Positions 40,785 through 51,184 are shown, counted from the first letter of the stretch. The stretch: DNA of 64,000 nucleotides from JAGXRK01 sp963804005 (GCA_963804005.1 CAWDOP010000002.1:1-64000), one strand, 5' to 3'. Made by a program: numbers and translations. The notes: generated from the sequence alone by a model not told the origin.

Positions 40785-41954
40785 ATGAATAAATTTTCCG
40801 GAGTCGATTATTATAATATTGATTCTATTCTTTTAGAAGAAGAAAAAATGATTCGTGATTCAGTTCGTGAATTTGTTTCTGAAGAAATCATTCCCATAAT
40901 TGAAAAATATAACAGAGAAGCAAAGTTTCCGATGCAGATACTTCCTAAAATGGCTGAAATGGGTTTGTTCGGTCCAACTCTATCTCAAAAATATGGCTGC
41001 GCTGAATTAAATAACGTGGCATATGGACTCCTAATGCAAGAGCTCGAAAGGGGAGATAGCGGTGTTCGTAGTTTTGCTTCTGTTCAAAGTTCTTTAGTAA
41101 TGTATCCGATATTCCAATTTGGCAGTGAAGAACAAAAAGATTATTGGCTTCCATTACTTGCAAAAGCCGAGAAGATTGGCTGCTTCGGATTAACAGAACC
41201 TGATTATGGTTCAAATCCAGGCGGTATGATTACAAAAGCGGAAAAGACTGCCAATGGTTATGTTATTAACGGTGCCAAGATGTGGATTACTAACGGTACA
41301 ATTGCGGATGTTGCGGTAGTGTGGGCTAAGTTAGATGGTGTTGTGCGTGGTTTCCTCGTTGAAAAAGGTACAAAGGGATTTACTGCCCCTGAAATGAAAG
41401 GAAAACATTCTCTTCGTGCTTCTGTAACATCAGAATTAATTTTTGATAATGTTGAAATTCCTGAAAGTAATATGCTTCATAAAACAGAAGGACTTAAAAA
41501 TGCTTTGATGTGTCTGAATCAGGCACGGTATAGCATTGCCTGGGGCGTAGTTGGTTCGATGATGGCTTGTTATGATTCTGCATTGAATTATGCAAAATCC
41601 AGAATTCAATTTAGCAAACCAATTGCTGCTTATCAGATGACTCAGGAAAAATTAGTTTATATGTTAACTGAAATTACTAAAGCTCAGTTGCTAAATCTTC
41701 AATTAGGAAGAATGAAAGATAACGGCACGATGAAGTTTACCCAGGTTTCAATGGCTAAAAGAAACAATTGTGAAATAGCTTTAAAAATTGCAAGAATGTC
41801 TCGCGAAATACTCGGAGCAAATGGAATTCTTGATGAATATCCTGTTATGAGGCATGCTGCTAATCTTGAATCTGTTAAAACCTATGAAGGTACACATGAA
41901 ATGCACACTTTAATTTTGGGTGAGGATATAACAGGTTTTCCAGCTTTTGATTAA
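40785..41954 (+). CDS. Acyl-CoA dehydrogenase, glutaryl-CoA dehydrogenase-like
   Basis: FAD flavoprotein oxidising acyl-CoA to enoyl-CoA; the closest subfamily by motifs is glutaryl-CoA dehydrogenase (lysine/tryptophan degradation). Intact, 389 residues. GVRSFASVQSSLVMYPI, GLTEPDYGSNPGGM (FAD), KMWITNGTIADVAVVWAK, ARYSIAWGVVGSMMACYDSA and the catalytic Glu in TYEGTHEMHTLILGEDITG are all present. The ATG at 40785 follows AAGGAG at 5 nt spacing; the TTG at 40782 is rejected. A terminator follows at once. No ETF or CoA ligase genes are nearby. Confidence 0.9.
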   Translation: MNKFSGVDYYNIDSILLEEEKMIRDSVREFVSEEIIPIIEKYNREAKFPMQILPKMAEMGLFGPTLSQKYGCAELNNVAYGLLMQELERGDSGVRSFASVQSSLVMYPIFQFGSEEQKDYWLPLLAKAEKIGCFGLTEPDYGSNPGGMITKAEKTANGYVINGAKMWITNGTIADVAVVWAKLDGVVRGFLVEKGTKGFTAPEMKGKHSLRASVTSELIFDNVEIPESNMLHKTEGLKNALMCLNQARYSIAWGVVGSMMACYDSALNYAKSRIQFSKPIAAYQMTQEKLVYMLTEITKAQLLNLQLGRMKDNGTMKFTQVSMAKRNNCEIALKIARMSREILGANGILDEYPVMRHAANLESVKTYEGTHEMHTLILGEDITGFPAFD

Positions 41955-41961
41955 ATTTGCA

Positions 41962-41985
41962 GACCACTTTCGGGTGGCCTTTTTT
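41962..41985 (+). terminator. Intrinsic terminator after the acyl-CoA dehydrogenase
   Basis: GACCAC-tttcg-G-GTGGCC (one A-C mismatch) followed by TTTTTT, 8 bp after the stop. It precedes guaB by about 22 bp. Confidence 0.8.
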
Positions 41986-42007
41986 GTATAAAAAAATCTG
42001 GTGTAAA

Positions 42008-43486
42008 ATGTTTGAAGAAAATAAATTAATAGAAGGTATCACTTTCGATGATATTCTTTTACTACCGGGTAAATCTCACGTTTTGCCAAGAGAGGTTGAT
42101 GTATCAACTTTTCTTACACCTGAAATTAAACTTAATATTCCTTTAGTATCTGCGGCAATGGATACTGTTACAGAATCTTCAATGGCAATAGCAATTGCAA
42201 GCGAAGGTGGTATAGGAATACTTCACAAAAATCATGACTATTGAAGATCAATGCGGTGAAGTTGATAAGGTTAAACAGATCTGAAAGCGGAATGATTAGA
42301 GATCCGATAACTCTTAACTCCAAATCAGACTGTTGGTGATAGCTTTAGAACTTATGAAAAAGTATACAGTATCAGGAATTCCTGTTATTGATAATGATAA
42401 AAAGTTGGTTGGCATTTTAACTAACAGAGATCTAAGGTTTGAACCAAACAAACGTCTTAAAGTTCTGACATTAATGACTAACAGAAAACCTTATTACCGC
42501 TCCACTTGGAACAACATTAGAAAAAGCCGAAAAAATTCTTCAGACGCTATAAAATTGAAAAACTTCCTGTAGTTGATAAGAATGGTAAGTTAAAAGGTTT
42601 GATTACATTTAAAGACATAATGAAGAAAAAGAAACATCCGTTTGCTTGTAAAGATGAGCACGGCAGATTGAGAGTGGGAGCAGCCATTGGGATCACGCTT
42701 GATACAATGGACAGAGTTGAAGCTCTCAATCACGCAGGTGTAGATGTCATTGTTATTGATACTGCTCATGGTCATTCAATGGGTGTTATTAAAGTGATTA
42801 AAGAAATTCGAAGAAAATTTAAATACACACAGCTAATTGCTGGTAATATAGGAACTTATGAAGGGGCACTTGAACTTGTAAATTGTGATGTAGATGCAAT
42901 TAAAGTTGGAATAGGGCCAGGTTCTATCTGTACTACCAGAGTAGTTGCCGGTGTAGGTGTTCCTCAAATAACAGCAATTACTGAAGCTTATCGAGCAGTA
43001 AAGAAAAAAGGTATTCCAATAATTGCTGATGGCGGAGTTAAGCAAACCGGCGATATTCCTAAAGCTATTGCTGTTGGAGCAGACTCTGTTATGGTCGGCG
43101 GTTTATTTGCCGGCGTTGATGAAAGTCCAGGTGACAAAATTCTTTATGAAGGAAGAAGTTTTAAACTATATCGCGGTATGGGTTCAATAAGTGCTATGAA
43201 AAAGGGAAGTAAAGACCGTTACTTTCAGGATGCTGAAGATGATATTAAAAAGTTAGTACCTGAAGGAGTAGAAGGACGTGTTCCGTACAAAGGTCCTCTG
43301 GAAGATACTATTTATCAGTTAGTTGGTGGATTAAGAGCTGCAATGGGATATTGTGGAACAAAAGATATCAAGACATTAAAAAAATATGGAAAGTTTGTTA
43401 AAGTATCTTTAGCTGGATTAAAGGAGAGTCATCCACACGATGTTATAATAACTCAGGAATCTCCTAATTATCATTTACAGAAATAA
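42008..43486 (+). pseudogene. guaB: IMP dehydrogenase, frame-broken
   Basis: NAD-dependent oxidation of IMP to XMP, the rate-limiting step of GMP synthesis. The start MFEENKLIEGITFDDILLLP at 42008 is canonical. SAAMDTVTESSMAIAIASEG, a CBS pair (VSGIPVIDNDKKLVGILTNR) and then the catalytic barrel follow: DTAHGHSMGVI, GIGPGSICTTR with the nucleophilic Cys, MGSISAMKKGSKDRYFQ and the flap with PEGVEGRVPYKG. Breaks near 42235, 42280, 42330 and 42470-42560, all in the CBS half; the barrel from 42599 is intact. Repaired length about 490 residues, normal. An essential gene, so sequence error is likely. Confidence 0.9.
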
Positions 43487-43496
43487 AAGTCATTTT

Positions 43497-44778
43497 ATGT
43501 TTAAAGTTCTTGTTATTGCTTACTATTTCCCACCGATGGGTTTAAGCGGGGTTCAGAGAACTCTGAAATTTGTTAAATATCTCAAAGAATTTAATTGGGA
43601 ACCGACTGTTATTACTTCAGGTGATGTTGGTTATTTTGCTCATGATAATTCATTAACCAATGAGTTAAATAGTCTTAACACAAACGTAATAAGGATTGGA
43701 GGAAAAGAACCAAATGCAATTCTTTCTAAATTCGGCACAATAAAATTACCATCCGAATTTATTCGCAGAATTTTGAACAAGATTAGTCAAACAATTTTCA
43801 TTCCTGACAACAAAATTTCATGGTCAAAAAAAGTTTATAAAAAAGTTGAGGAAATTTTAGTCAAAGAAAATTTTGATGCAATCTTCATTACTTGTCCACC
43901 ATTCTCTGCCTTTAGTTATGTCTCACGAATACGTAAAAAAAGCGATATACCAATTTTTGTTGATTACAGAGATTTGTGGTATGAAAGTTATTTTTCTTTT
44001 TATCCTACTCCCGTTCATAAATATCTAAACAAAAAAGAAGAGTATAACGCACTTAAATCAGTTGACAGAATTCTTGTGACTAACAGAAGAATTAAAGAAA
44101 AACTTCTTAAGGATTTTCCATTTCTTTCCTTTGATGATGTCGTAATTTTGCCTCACGGATTTGATCCACAGGACTTTGAAAGAATTCCTGCTGTTCCAAA
44201 ACCGAAGAATAAGTTAGTTCTTATGTATTCAGGAATATTTATGGCGTACAATACTCCGAAATATTTTCTGAAGGCATTTAAGAAAATATCGGTTGAAAGA
44301 CCTGATATAGCTGCTGAAATTGAACTTCATTTTGTAGGTTATCTCGGAAAAGAAAATAAAAAACTAATAAGAAAGTTTAACTTGCGGGAATTTGTTAAAG
44401 ACTACGGATACGTTGATCATGATGATTCGATTTCAAAGATAAAATCCGCAGATGTACTGTGGTTTATGGTTGACAGATTAAAAAATATTGATGCAATTCT
44501 TCCAGGAAAAGTCTATGAATATGTCGGTGCGCAGAAAGCCGATAATTGCTTGCGTGCCCGAAGGTGCAGCTAAAATGGCCGTTGAAGAATATGGTGCGGG
44601 ATTTATATGTGAACCAGATAATATATCTGAAATCAAAAAGACAATTCTTACAGTTTATGAATTGTACAAGAAAAATGAATTACCTAAACCGGATGAAACC
44701 ATTTTACAGAAATACCGCAGAGATTATTTAACGGAAATGTTATCAAAACAATTTCAACAAAAACTTAGAGCTCTTTAA
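43497..44778 (+). pseudogene. GT4-type glycosyltransferase, one frame break
   Basis: GT-B fold glycosyltransferase, about 427 residues if repaired. The N-terminal donor-less domain starts VIAYYFPPMGLSGVQRTLKF, a signature of this group. FVDYRDLWYESYFSFYP, DVVILPHGFDPQDFERIP and LVLMYSGIFM follow, then the donor domain with HFVGYLGKENKKLIRKF. After the break near 44540 the C-terminal EGAAKMAVEEYGAGFICEPD completes the sugar-nucleotide site. It starts 10 bp after guaB and stops 2 bp before purD, so the three are one transcript. Product (LPS or exopolysaccharide) not determinable. Confidence 0.8.
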
Positions 44779-44780
44779 TA

Positions 44781-46062
44781 ATGAAAGTTGTTGTTATCGG
44801 TTCTGGCGGCAGGGAACATACAATCGCGTGGAAAATAAGTCAGAGCAAATCATTAAATAAACTTTATTGCATTCCTGGTAATCCGGGCACTTCTCAGATT
44901 GCTGAAAATGTAAACATAGATATCTTAAAACACTCCGAAGTGATTAATTTCTGCAAAGAAAACTCTAATTGATTTAGTTGTTATTGGTCCGGAGCAGCCC
45001 CTTGTTGAAGGCTTATCAGATGATTTAAGAAATTCCGGTATAAATGTTTTTGGCCCTGATGCTTCTGCGGCAATGATTGAAGCAAGTAAATCATTCGCAA
45101 AAGAAATTATGCAAAAAGCTGGTGTGCCAACTGCAGGTTATAAAGAGTTTGCAGCAAATCAATTTAATGAAGCGCTGCAGTATTTAAGGAATTTATCTTA
45201 CCCAACTGTGATTAAAGCAGATGGACTTGCTGCCGGTAAAGGCGTAATTATTTGTGAAAATTTTGAACAGGCAGAAAAGGCGCTTAAGGAAATTTTTATT
45301 GATAAAGTTTTTGGTAAATCAGGTAATAAATTAATTATTGAAGATTTTCTTGAAGGGGAAGAAGCATCAATCTTTGCAATAACTGATGGAGAAGATTTTA
45401 TTTTACTTCCTTCTTCCCAGGATCATAAACGAATAGGCGATGGTGATAAAGGCAAAAATACTGGTGGAATGGGAGCTTATTCACCTGCACCAATTGTTAC
45501 ATCGGAAATTCTGCACAAGGTTGCAGATAAAATTATTAAACCAACCTTAAATCAGTTAAAATTGGAGGGAAAGAAATTCATTGGCTGTCTTTACGTTGGA
45601 CTAATGATTAAGAATGATGAAATTAATGTTGTGGAGTTTAATTGCCGATTCGGTGATCCCGAAACTCAAGCTGTTCTTCCTCTGATTGAAGGCGACTTCC
45701 TGCAATTACTATATTCTGCTGCAATCGGAAAGATTGATAAAAACTCTGTTCACTTTTCAAATAGTTCTGCTGTTTGTGTTGTTGCTGCTTCTGCGGGTTA
45801 TCCGGATAGTTACAAGAAAGGATTTGAAATATCGGGACTTAATCAGGATGATGATATAATAATCTTTCATGCCGGTACAAAAAAGGAAGGTGAAAAAATT
45901 TTCACTAATGGTGGAAGAGTTCTTGGAGTAACTGCCGTTTCAAAAGATGGTAGTTTAAAACAGGCACAAAAAAAAGCTTATCAATCAATTCAGAAAATTC
46001 ATTTTGAAGGTATCTATTACAGAAAAGATATTGCCGAAAAAGCTTTCAAGTATCTTGGTTGA
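44781..46062 (+). pseudogene. purD: Phosphoribosylamine-glycine ligase, one frame break
   Basis: ATP-dependent joining of glycine to phosphoribosylamine in purine synthesis, consistent with guaB two genes upstream. The start MKVVVIGSGGREHTIAWKIS is canonical. The frame shifts near 44968, and ENIDLVVIGPEQPLVEGL then reads on. The ATP-grasp core is intact: VIKADGLAAGKGVIICE, EDFLEGEEASIFAITDG, KNTGGMGAYSPAPIVT, LYVGLMIKNDEINVVEFNCR and FGDPETQAVLPLI. Repaired length about 427 residues, as expected. Immediately downstream (61 bp) is the dnaE2-like gene. Confidence 0.9.
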
Positions 46063-46122
46063 TTATTAAATGGCAGTCTTGTTTCTCTTTTCAATTTAAT
46101 TGAATAAATTCCTACCGAAATT

Positions 46123-47736
46123 ATGATACCACTACACGTACATTCTTATTACAGTCTTTTATCCGGGACGGCTAGTCCTGGATGATTTAATCCAAAAAGC
46201 AAAAGATTATAATCTTAATGCATTGGCATTGACTGATACAAATGGAATGTATGGTTTAGTTCCGTTCTTTAAAAAAGCAAAAGAAGCAAAGATCAAACCA
46301 ATTCTGGGCTCTTGCATAACAGATATTGCAAATGAAAGTATTTATGCAGTATTATTGGCAAAAAATCTTAATGGATACAGCGAGTTATGTAGAATTATTA
46401 CTATGCGGAAATTGAATGAAGATTTTTCACTGACAAAAATTATTAATGAGTTTAATGAAAATCTTTTTGCAATAACTCCATCAATCGAGCTACTGAAGAA
46501 TATTAAGAATCATAAAAATTTATTCGCAGAATTAATTTCAACTAAAAAGCATAAAAGAAAAACAAGAGAATTATATAATTATGCTGTTGAAAAGAAGATT
46601 AAGTACGTTGCTTCAAATCCAGTTTATTTTTTAGAAAAAGATGATTACAAGCTGCATAAACTTGTTCGTGCGTAGATTTAAATAAATCAATTAATAATCT
46701 TGATGAAAATGATTTGTGTGATGAAGAATATTATTTCAAAGATCCAACCTTGATTGATAGACTTTATCGCTCCTTGCCTGAAGCAATAAGAAACACTGAT
46801 TTTATAACAAATGAATGTAATGTTGATTTAAAGATTGGCGAATATAAATATCCCCAATATCCTTTAAGCGGTAATGAATCTTCAAAAGAATTTCTTACAA
46901 AACTTGCATATAATGGATTGCATAAAAAGTATAAAGAAGTTACAGATAGAGAGTTAAATCGTGTTGAGTATGAACTAAGTGTTATAGATGAACTTAACTT
47001 CAATGACTATTTTTTAATTGTTTGGGAAATTGTTCAGGAAGCAAAGAGAAGGGGAATGATGACTATTGGCAGAGGTTCGGCTGCAAATAGTATTGTATCT
47101 TATCTGCTCGATTTAACTCAAGTCGATCCGATTAAACATAATTTATATTTTGAAAGATTCTTAAATAAGGCAAGAAGCAATCCTCCTGATGTTGATATAG
47201 ATTTTTCGTGGAAGGAACGTGATGAGATAATTCGTTTTGTGTTTGAGCGATATGGTTATGAGAGAGTTGCAATGATATCAACGCACGTTACGTTCAAAGC
47301 CAGATCAGCGTTTAGAGAAACCGCCAAGGCATTTGGCATTACCGACAAGGAAATTTCAAAATATTCTAAGTTCATTCCATGGACAGATGCATCAAATCTT
47401 CCTAATATCGCAAATATTTTTCCGGAATCTAAAAATATTAATTTCAATGTAGAACCCTGGAAATCAATTGTTAGTCACGCTGTTCGATTGGCAAACTTTC
47501 CCAGACATTTGAGTATTCATCCTGGTGGCATAGTGATAACCCCAACCAAAGTTACAGATTATTGTGCGCTTGAGTATGCGAAGAATAAGGGTTTAGGATT
47601 AATTATAACTCAACCTGATATGTATTCAATAGAAGATTTGGGTCTAATTAAAATAGATCTGCTCAGTCAGAGATCATTAGGAGTTTTGCGAGATACAGTT
47701 AATATGATAGACAAAAATTATTCTGAGGAAGAATGA
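46123..47736 (+). pseudogene. dnaE2: DnaE2/ImuC-like DNA polymerase III alpha, 3'-truncated and frame-broken
   Basis: PHP plus C-family polymerase. The PHP start HVHSYYSLLSGTASP, with LALTDTNGMYGLVPFFK, resembles error-prone DnaE2 more than replicative DnaE. The palm follows: YFLIVWEIVQEAKRRGMM, IGRGSAANSIVSYLLDL, PPDVDIDFSWKERDEI (two catalytic Asp) and LGLIKIDLLSQRSLGVL (third Asp). Breaks near 46178 and 46672. The frame then ends at 47736, only about 535 residues in. The family runs about 1000-1150, so beta-binding, HhH and OB regions are missing. The end overlaps the 3' end of the convergent MauE gene by 19 bp. Confidence 0.8.
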
Positions 47737-48167
47737 ATCTTTATTGAAAATAACTTTGAATCTTTATAAATGAGTATCCATCCTGCAATAAACATAAAAG
47801 AATTTTCGATTATCTTTTGAATTCCGATCTGATTTCCTGTGCCGAAACATCCGCATTCTATATCAAGCCCTCTAATCAAACTAATTCCAATAGCAATAAT
47901 AAAAACAGAAAGCATTGCAGTAATTATCGCCGCATTTTCCTTAACAGATATTCCAAGGATTAACATTGATCCGGCAACAATTTCAATCCAGGGTATTGTT
48001 ATTGCAAAAAAGTTAATCATAAAAATTGGTAGAAGGCGATAATTTGCTATTGAAGTAGAAAATCCAGCTGGATCAGAAATTTTTTCTGCACCTGCATATA
48101 TGAATACTAAGCCAAGGAGAATTCTAAGCAGAAATAATAAAAATTTATTTGAGATAAATCGTTTCAT
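47718..48167 (-). CDS. MauE/DoxX-type redox-associated membrane protein
   Basis: 149 residues with four predicted transmembrane helices: LFLLRILLGLVFIYAGAEKI, FAITIPWIEIVAGSMLILGI, AAIITAMLSVFIIAIGISLI and IENSFMFIAGWILIYK. The first-helix AGAEKISDP and the CGCFG motif (IECGCFGTGNQIG) are the MauE signature; MauE proteins support disulfide handling or maturation of periplasmic proteins. The start is 2 bp downstream of the rhodanese stop, so the two form an operon. The last six codons overlap the truncated polymerase gene. Confidence 0.83.
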   Translation of the reverse strand: MKRFISNKFLLFLLRILLGLVFIYAGAEKISDPAGFSTSIANYRLLPIFMINFFAITIPWIEIVAGSMLILGISVKENAAIITAMLSVFIIAIGISLIRGLDIECGCFGTGNQIGIQKIIENSFMFIAGWILIYKDSKLFSIKIHSSSE

Positions 48168-48169
48168 GA

Positions 48170-48747
48170 TTATTTATTAAGTGATTCAACAGGATAGCCG
48201 GCTTCTAACCAATCATTCCAGCCGCCGTAAAAAATGTAAATTCTCTTAAAACCTTTTTCAAAAAGTTCATCGCTAAGCATAATACTTAGGTCACAATCTT
48301 CACCACTGCAATATGTAACAATAGTTTTATTTTTATCAAGATTGCTTAACACACTTTCATACTTTTCAGATTCATAAAAAGGAATATTAATTGAATTTTT
48401 TATATGTCCTTCCGCAAACTCCTCTTTTGTTCTTGCATCAATAAACTTAGCTCCCTTTTTATACAATTCGTAAGCTCTGGGGAGTTTTATTGCTACTAGG
48501 TTCCGAGAATGGAGGGTCGATTTCTGTTTTTGAATCATTATTATTTTGTTTATTGTCCGTCAATTTTATTAGAAATTATTGAATCTGAAATAGCTGATTC
48601 CTGACGTTGAATATCTTCATCTTCAAACTGGAGTATTCGTTCTTCTTTAATCAGAGGAATACCTTCGGGATTCAGAAAATTATATGCGAATCCAATTAGT
48701 GAACTTATAGCGATAATAAGAAATATGTTTCTGTAGTTTAAAATCAT
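48170..48747 (-). pseudogene. Membrane-anchored rhodanese-like protein, frame-broken
   Basis: The N-terminus MILNYRNIFLIIAISSLIGF is a signal anchor, followed by an acidic linker (ILQFEDEDIQRQES). After two frame changes (near 48555 and 48480) a rhodanese domain follows: PRAYELYKKGAKFIDART, EFAEGHIKNSINIPF, the active loop YCSGEDCDLS with Cys in CSGEDC, and YIFYGGWNDWLEAGYP. It probably acts in the periplasm as a sulfur- or thiol-transfer partner of the MauE protein next to it. About 192 residues if repaired; the catalytic domain (48170-48538) is intact. Confidence 0.8.
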
Positions 48748-48926
48748 TTTGAAAAAAAATATACGTAAAAATAATCTTTTACCAGCTTATGTGAAATACT
48801 TTTTAATTGACATTGAGCAATAATTCATTAAATTATATTTAATACGATTAAGTCAAATTAATTTTGAAATTATTTTAATTTTTACTAATTATTACTGAAC
48901 TTCAAATTTTATAATAGGAGGATGCA

Positions 48927-49181
48927 ATGAAAATAGTGCGAATGAATAAACTAGATAGCAGTGGAGGCAAAAAAACCGCTGCTTTTTTTGATGTTGAAAC
49001 ATCAGACGGTATTATAATAAAAGGATTTCGGATCATTAATGGTTCGAACGGCTTATTTGTTTCATCTCCCGATGAAAAAGGTAAGGATGGCAAGTTCTAC
49101 GACAGAGTCATTCTTCCAAAGGAAATGAAAGAAGCACTTGAGAAAACAGCTCTTGAAGAATACAATAAGAGCAGCGAATAA
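48927..49181 (+). CDS. spoVG: SpoVG family protein
   Basis: 84 residues, intact. MKIVRMNKLDSSGGKKTAAF, then TSDGIIIKGFRIINGSNGLF and SSPDEKGKDGKFYDRV, follow the SpoVG pattern (variable start, V-x-D-x-K-V-I-x-G-x-x-G-LF-V-x-x-P-S). SpoVG is a small DNA- and RNA-binding regulator broadly distributed beyond spore formers. A strong AGGAGG lies 4 nt before the ATG, the best SD in this part of the window. The RHS remnant begins 76 bp downstream. Confidence 0.85.
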   Translation: MKIVRMNKLDSSGGKKTAAFFDVETSDGIIIKGFRIINGSNGLFVSSPDEKGKDGKFYDRVILPKEMKEALEKTALEEYNKSSE

Positions 49182-49257
49182 AATTATAACGTACTTGATA
49201 TTTGCATGATCTTTTAAGTAAGTAAAGCCTTGCCTAACAAGGCTTTATTTGTTCTGA

Positions 49258-50268
49258 GTACCAAATAATGGAAACGGCAGCTGGCCCAACCTTACATTCA
49301 ATTATAAATATGACGGATTAAACAGGACCGGCAGGGAACTTGCAATTTATAACGTAAACACAAACAGACTTAAAATGCTGAACCTTTACGGCAACGGACT
49401 AATAGGAAGAGTAGATGTAAACTGGATACCGGACTCAGTCTGTGTTGAGGAAATACCCGGGCAGCCCTGCACCTGGGAGTATTACGACAGGCGTGAAGAC
49501 GACAGGTTCTTCTACTTTAAGGACCACCTTGGTAGCATCCATATGACACTTGACGAGAACAGCAATATAGTCTCCGCACAGGATTACTATCCATACGGAG
49601 AAATATTAAGAAGCTACACTACAGGTGCAGACGTAAACAGTAAGTACAGGTTCACCGAGAAGGAAAGAGACACCGAAACCAACTACGACTATTTTGGAGC
49701 TAGATATTATGACAGCGAGTTAGCCAGATGGCTGCAGGTAGACCCGCTTGCAGATAAATATCCCGGCTGGAGTCCGTATAATTATGCGTTAAATAACCCG
49801 CTTAAATATGTTGATCCGGATGGGAGGAATCCAATTATTTGGAGAACTCTTTGGTATATTTTCAGATATAGTAATCTTAAGCTGAAAGAGGGCTGGGGAA
49901 AGAAAGGTGAAGATTTAGAATTAGATGGAATTCCAGATAACAGAAGTGAAAGAGACAGGCGAATTTCCGATCCCAAGGGACATCAAAAAGATAAAGATTT
50001 GCAGGATAGACTTCTGAATGGTATCCAAAAAGAAAAAGACAAACAATTTCAAAAGCTGATGGAGTTGAGCAAGAAAGCACAAGAAAAAAATGAATCTGAA
50101 AAGGATAGTGATTCTAATGCTAATGTGTCAAATAATGATACGAATTTACAACCAACGGAAATGGAACCAGTGCCTATAGATTTCAGCAAACCGATGCCTC
50201 AACCTCCAGTAAAGTTAGAGGATTCCGATAATGAAAAAAGGAAAATTAATTTTAACTTAAATAATTAA
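49258..50268 (+). pseudogene. RHS-repeat core and C-terminal tip, 5'-truncated
   Basis: An open frame from 49258 with no start codon, so a detached 3' end of an RHS/YD-repeat polymorphic toxin. The RHS core is clear: FFYFKDHLGSIHMTLDENSN, AQDYYPYGEIL, YRFTEKERDTETNYDYFGAR, YYDSELARWLQVDPLADKYP and NYALNNPLKYVDPDGRNP, where DPDGR ends the shell and the toxin tip begins. The tip (about 155 residues) is Lys/Glu-rich and unrecognised: RSERDRRISDPKGHQ, then IDFSKPMPQPPVKLED. G+C is visibly higher in the core than in the tip, a sign of modular exchange. Start codons inside (49375) are probably not used. Confidence 0.8.
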
Positions 50269-50270
50269 AT

Positions 50271-50504
50271 TATGGAAATTTTGATAACTCTGCTGTATCC
50301 ATTGCTACCACTACGATTTCTGCTAACTTTAATAATGAGTATATTAAATATTCAGCTCAAGGGGCACAAATTATATATGACTTAGATTATCTAAAGTCTG
50401 AACGCAATGGCGAAATTCGGCAGAGTCTTCGAGATGAAATACAAGGGAAAAATATGAGGCAACAGTTAGAAAACTATCGTAAACTAGGTAATTTTGGTTT
50501 TTAA
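50271..50504 (+). pseudogene. Possible orphan toxin-tip module without start
   Basis: An uninterrupted 77-codon frame in a different phase from the RHS tip, starting 3 bp after its stop. It reads SAVSIATTTISANFNNEYIK, AQGAQIIYDLDYLKSERNGE and IRQSLRDEIQGKNMRQQLEN, ending KLGNFGF. No start codon, but the composition looks coding, with a helical C-terminus. It may be the end of another RHS tip (a silent cassette) or the true end of the preceding protein after a frameshift. No family recognised. Confidence 0.4.
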
Positions 50505-50521
50505 TTTCCTTACATTAATTA

Positions 50522-50725
50522 ATGTTAAAAATGGAAAAGATAATTTCAATTATTTTAATATCAATCGGTTTTATCATTGCTTTTCGTTATTGGGATTTTC
50601 CATCTGACAGTAAAGTGGAAGGTATACTAATGACAAATAAACAAAAAAGAATTTATTCTCTGATAATAGCATTTGGTTTTATTTTTCTTGGAATATATAT
50701 ATTAATCAAAATTTGCTTTTTTTAA
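50522..50725 (+). CDS. Small two-span membrane protein, candidate immunity protein
   Basis: 67 residues, two predicted helices: IISIILISIGFIIAFRYW and RIYSLIIAFGFIFLGIYILI, with a short polar loop (PSDSKVEGILMTNKQK). Starts at MLKMEKI (50522; the Met at 50531 is an alternative), 17 bp after the orphan module. Polymorphic toxin loci place the immunity gene right after the toxin tip, which is the only reason for the suggestion; the protein itself is unrecognised. Confidence 0.5.
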   Translation: MLKMEKIISIILISIGFIIAFRYWDFPSDSKVEGILMTNKQKRIYSLIIAFGFIFLGIYILIKICFF

Positions 50726-50768
50726 GATTATACCATAATTGGTAATAATTATTAATGAGTATTAAGAG

Positions 50769-50975
50769 TTGAATGGGGTACAATTGTCCGAGAACGGTGC
50801 AATAGATAAATACAAATGCCTGGGTCGGAGGTTCACCGAGAAGGAAAGAGACACCGAAACCAACTATGACTATTTTGCCTGCCCGCCAAAGTCCGAAGGA
50901 CGGTGGCGGGGTGCAAGATATGGAGTTTATCACGCTTGTCCCTTTAATTTATGGAATGAATATCGGGAACAGTGA
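50769..50975 (+). pseudogene. Second RHS core fragment with palindromic insertion
   Basis: 68 codons. The sequence 50829-50876 repeats 49648-49695 with one mismatch in 48 bp and encodes RFTEKERDTETNYDYF. It then departs into an inserted ACPPKSEGRWR before resuming GARYG. After that the similarity is lost. This is a broken duplicate of the RHS core, as left by recombination among orphan cassettes. The rest of 50976-51226 shows only palindromic repeats. Confidence 0.75.
50877..50909. repeat. 33-bp palindromic element inserted in frame in the RHS fragment
   Basis: CCGCCA-aa-GTCC-gaa-GGAC-gg-TGGCGG: a nested hairpin with 6- and 4-bp stems. Exactly 11 codons, placed between the F and G of YDYFGAR. 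The intact core at 49696 has no such insert, so the boundaries are clear by comparison. Confidence 0.75.
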
Positions 50976-51130
50976 ACTTGGCAGTATACACTATAAGTTA
51001 TCTTTACTCGCTGTTTCTTTAAGTTCACCATTACCATTATTTTTACAATGCTCGTGTGCAAAATGGAGTAACGAAAGGTTTTATTTTTTCTAGTACCGAA
51101 GGCCTGCCAGGTAAAAAGGACTCGAATTTA

Positions 51131-51184
51131 TCAACCAAAGGTTGACCGGCAATGGAGTGAACCATACCAACCTGAAGGTTGGTA
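51131..51184. repeat. Pair of palindromes
   Basis: TCAACC-aaa-GGTTGA (51131-51145) and TACCAACCT-ga-AGGTTGGTA (51165-51184, 9-bp arms). The arms share AACC/GGTT, suggesting related REP-like units. It lies downstream of the thioredoxin-like gene (minus strand), where it could also act as a 3' stabiliser. Confidence 0.6.
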
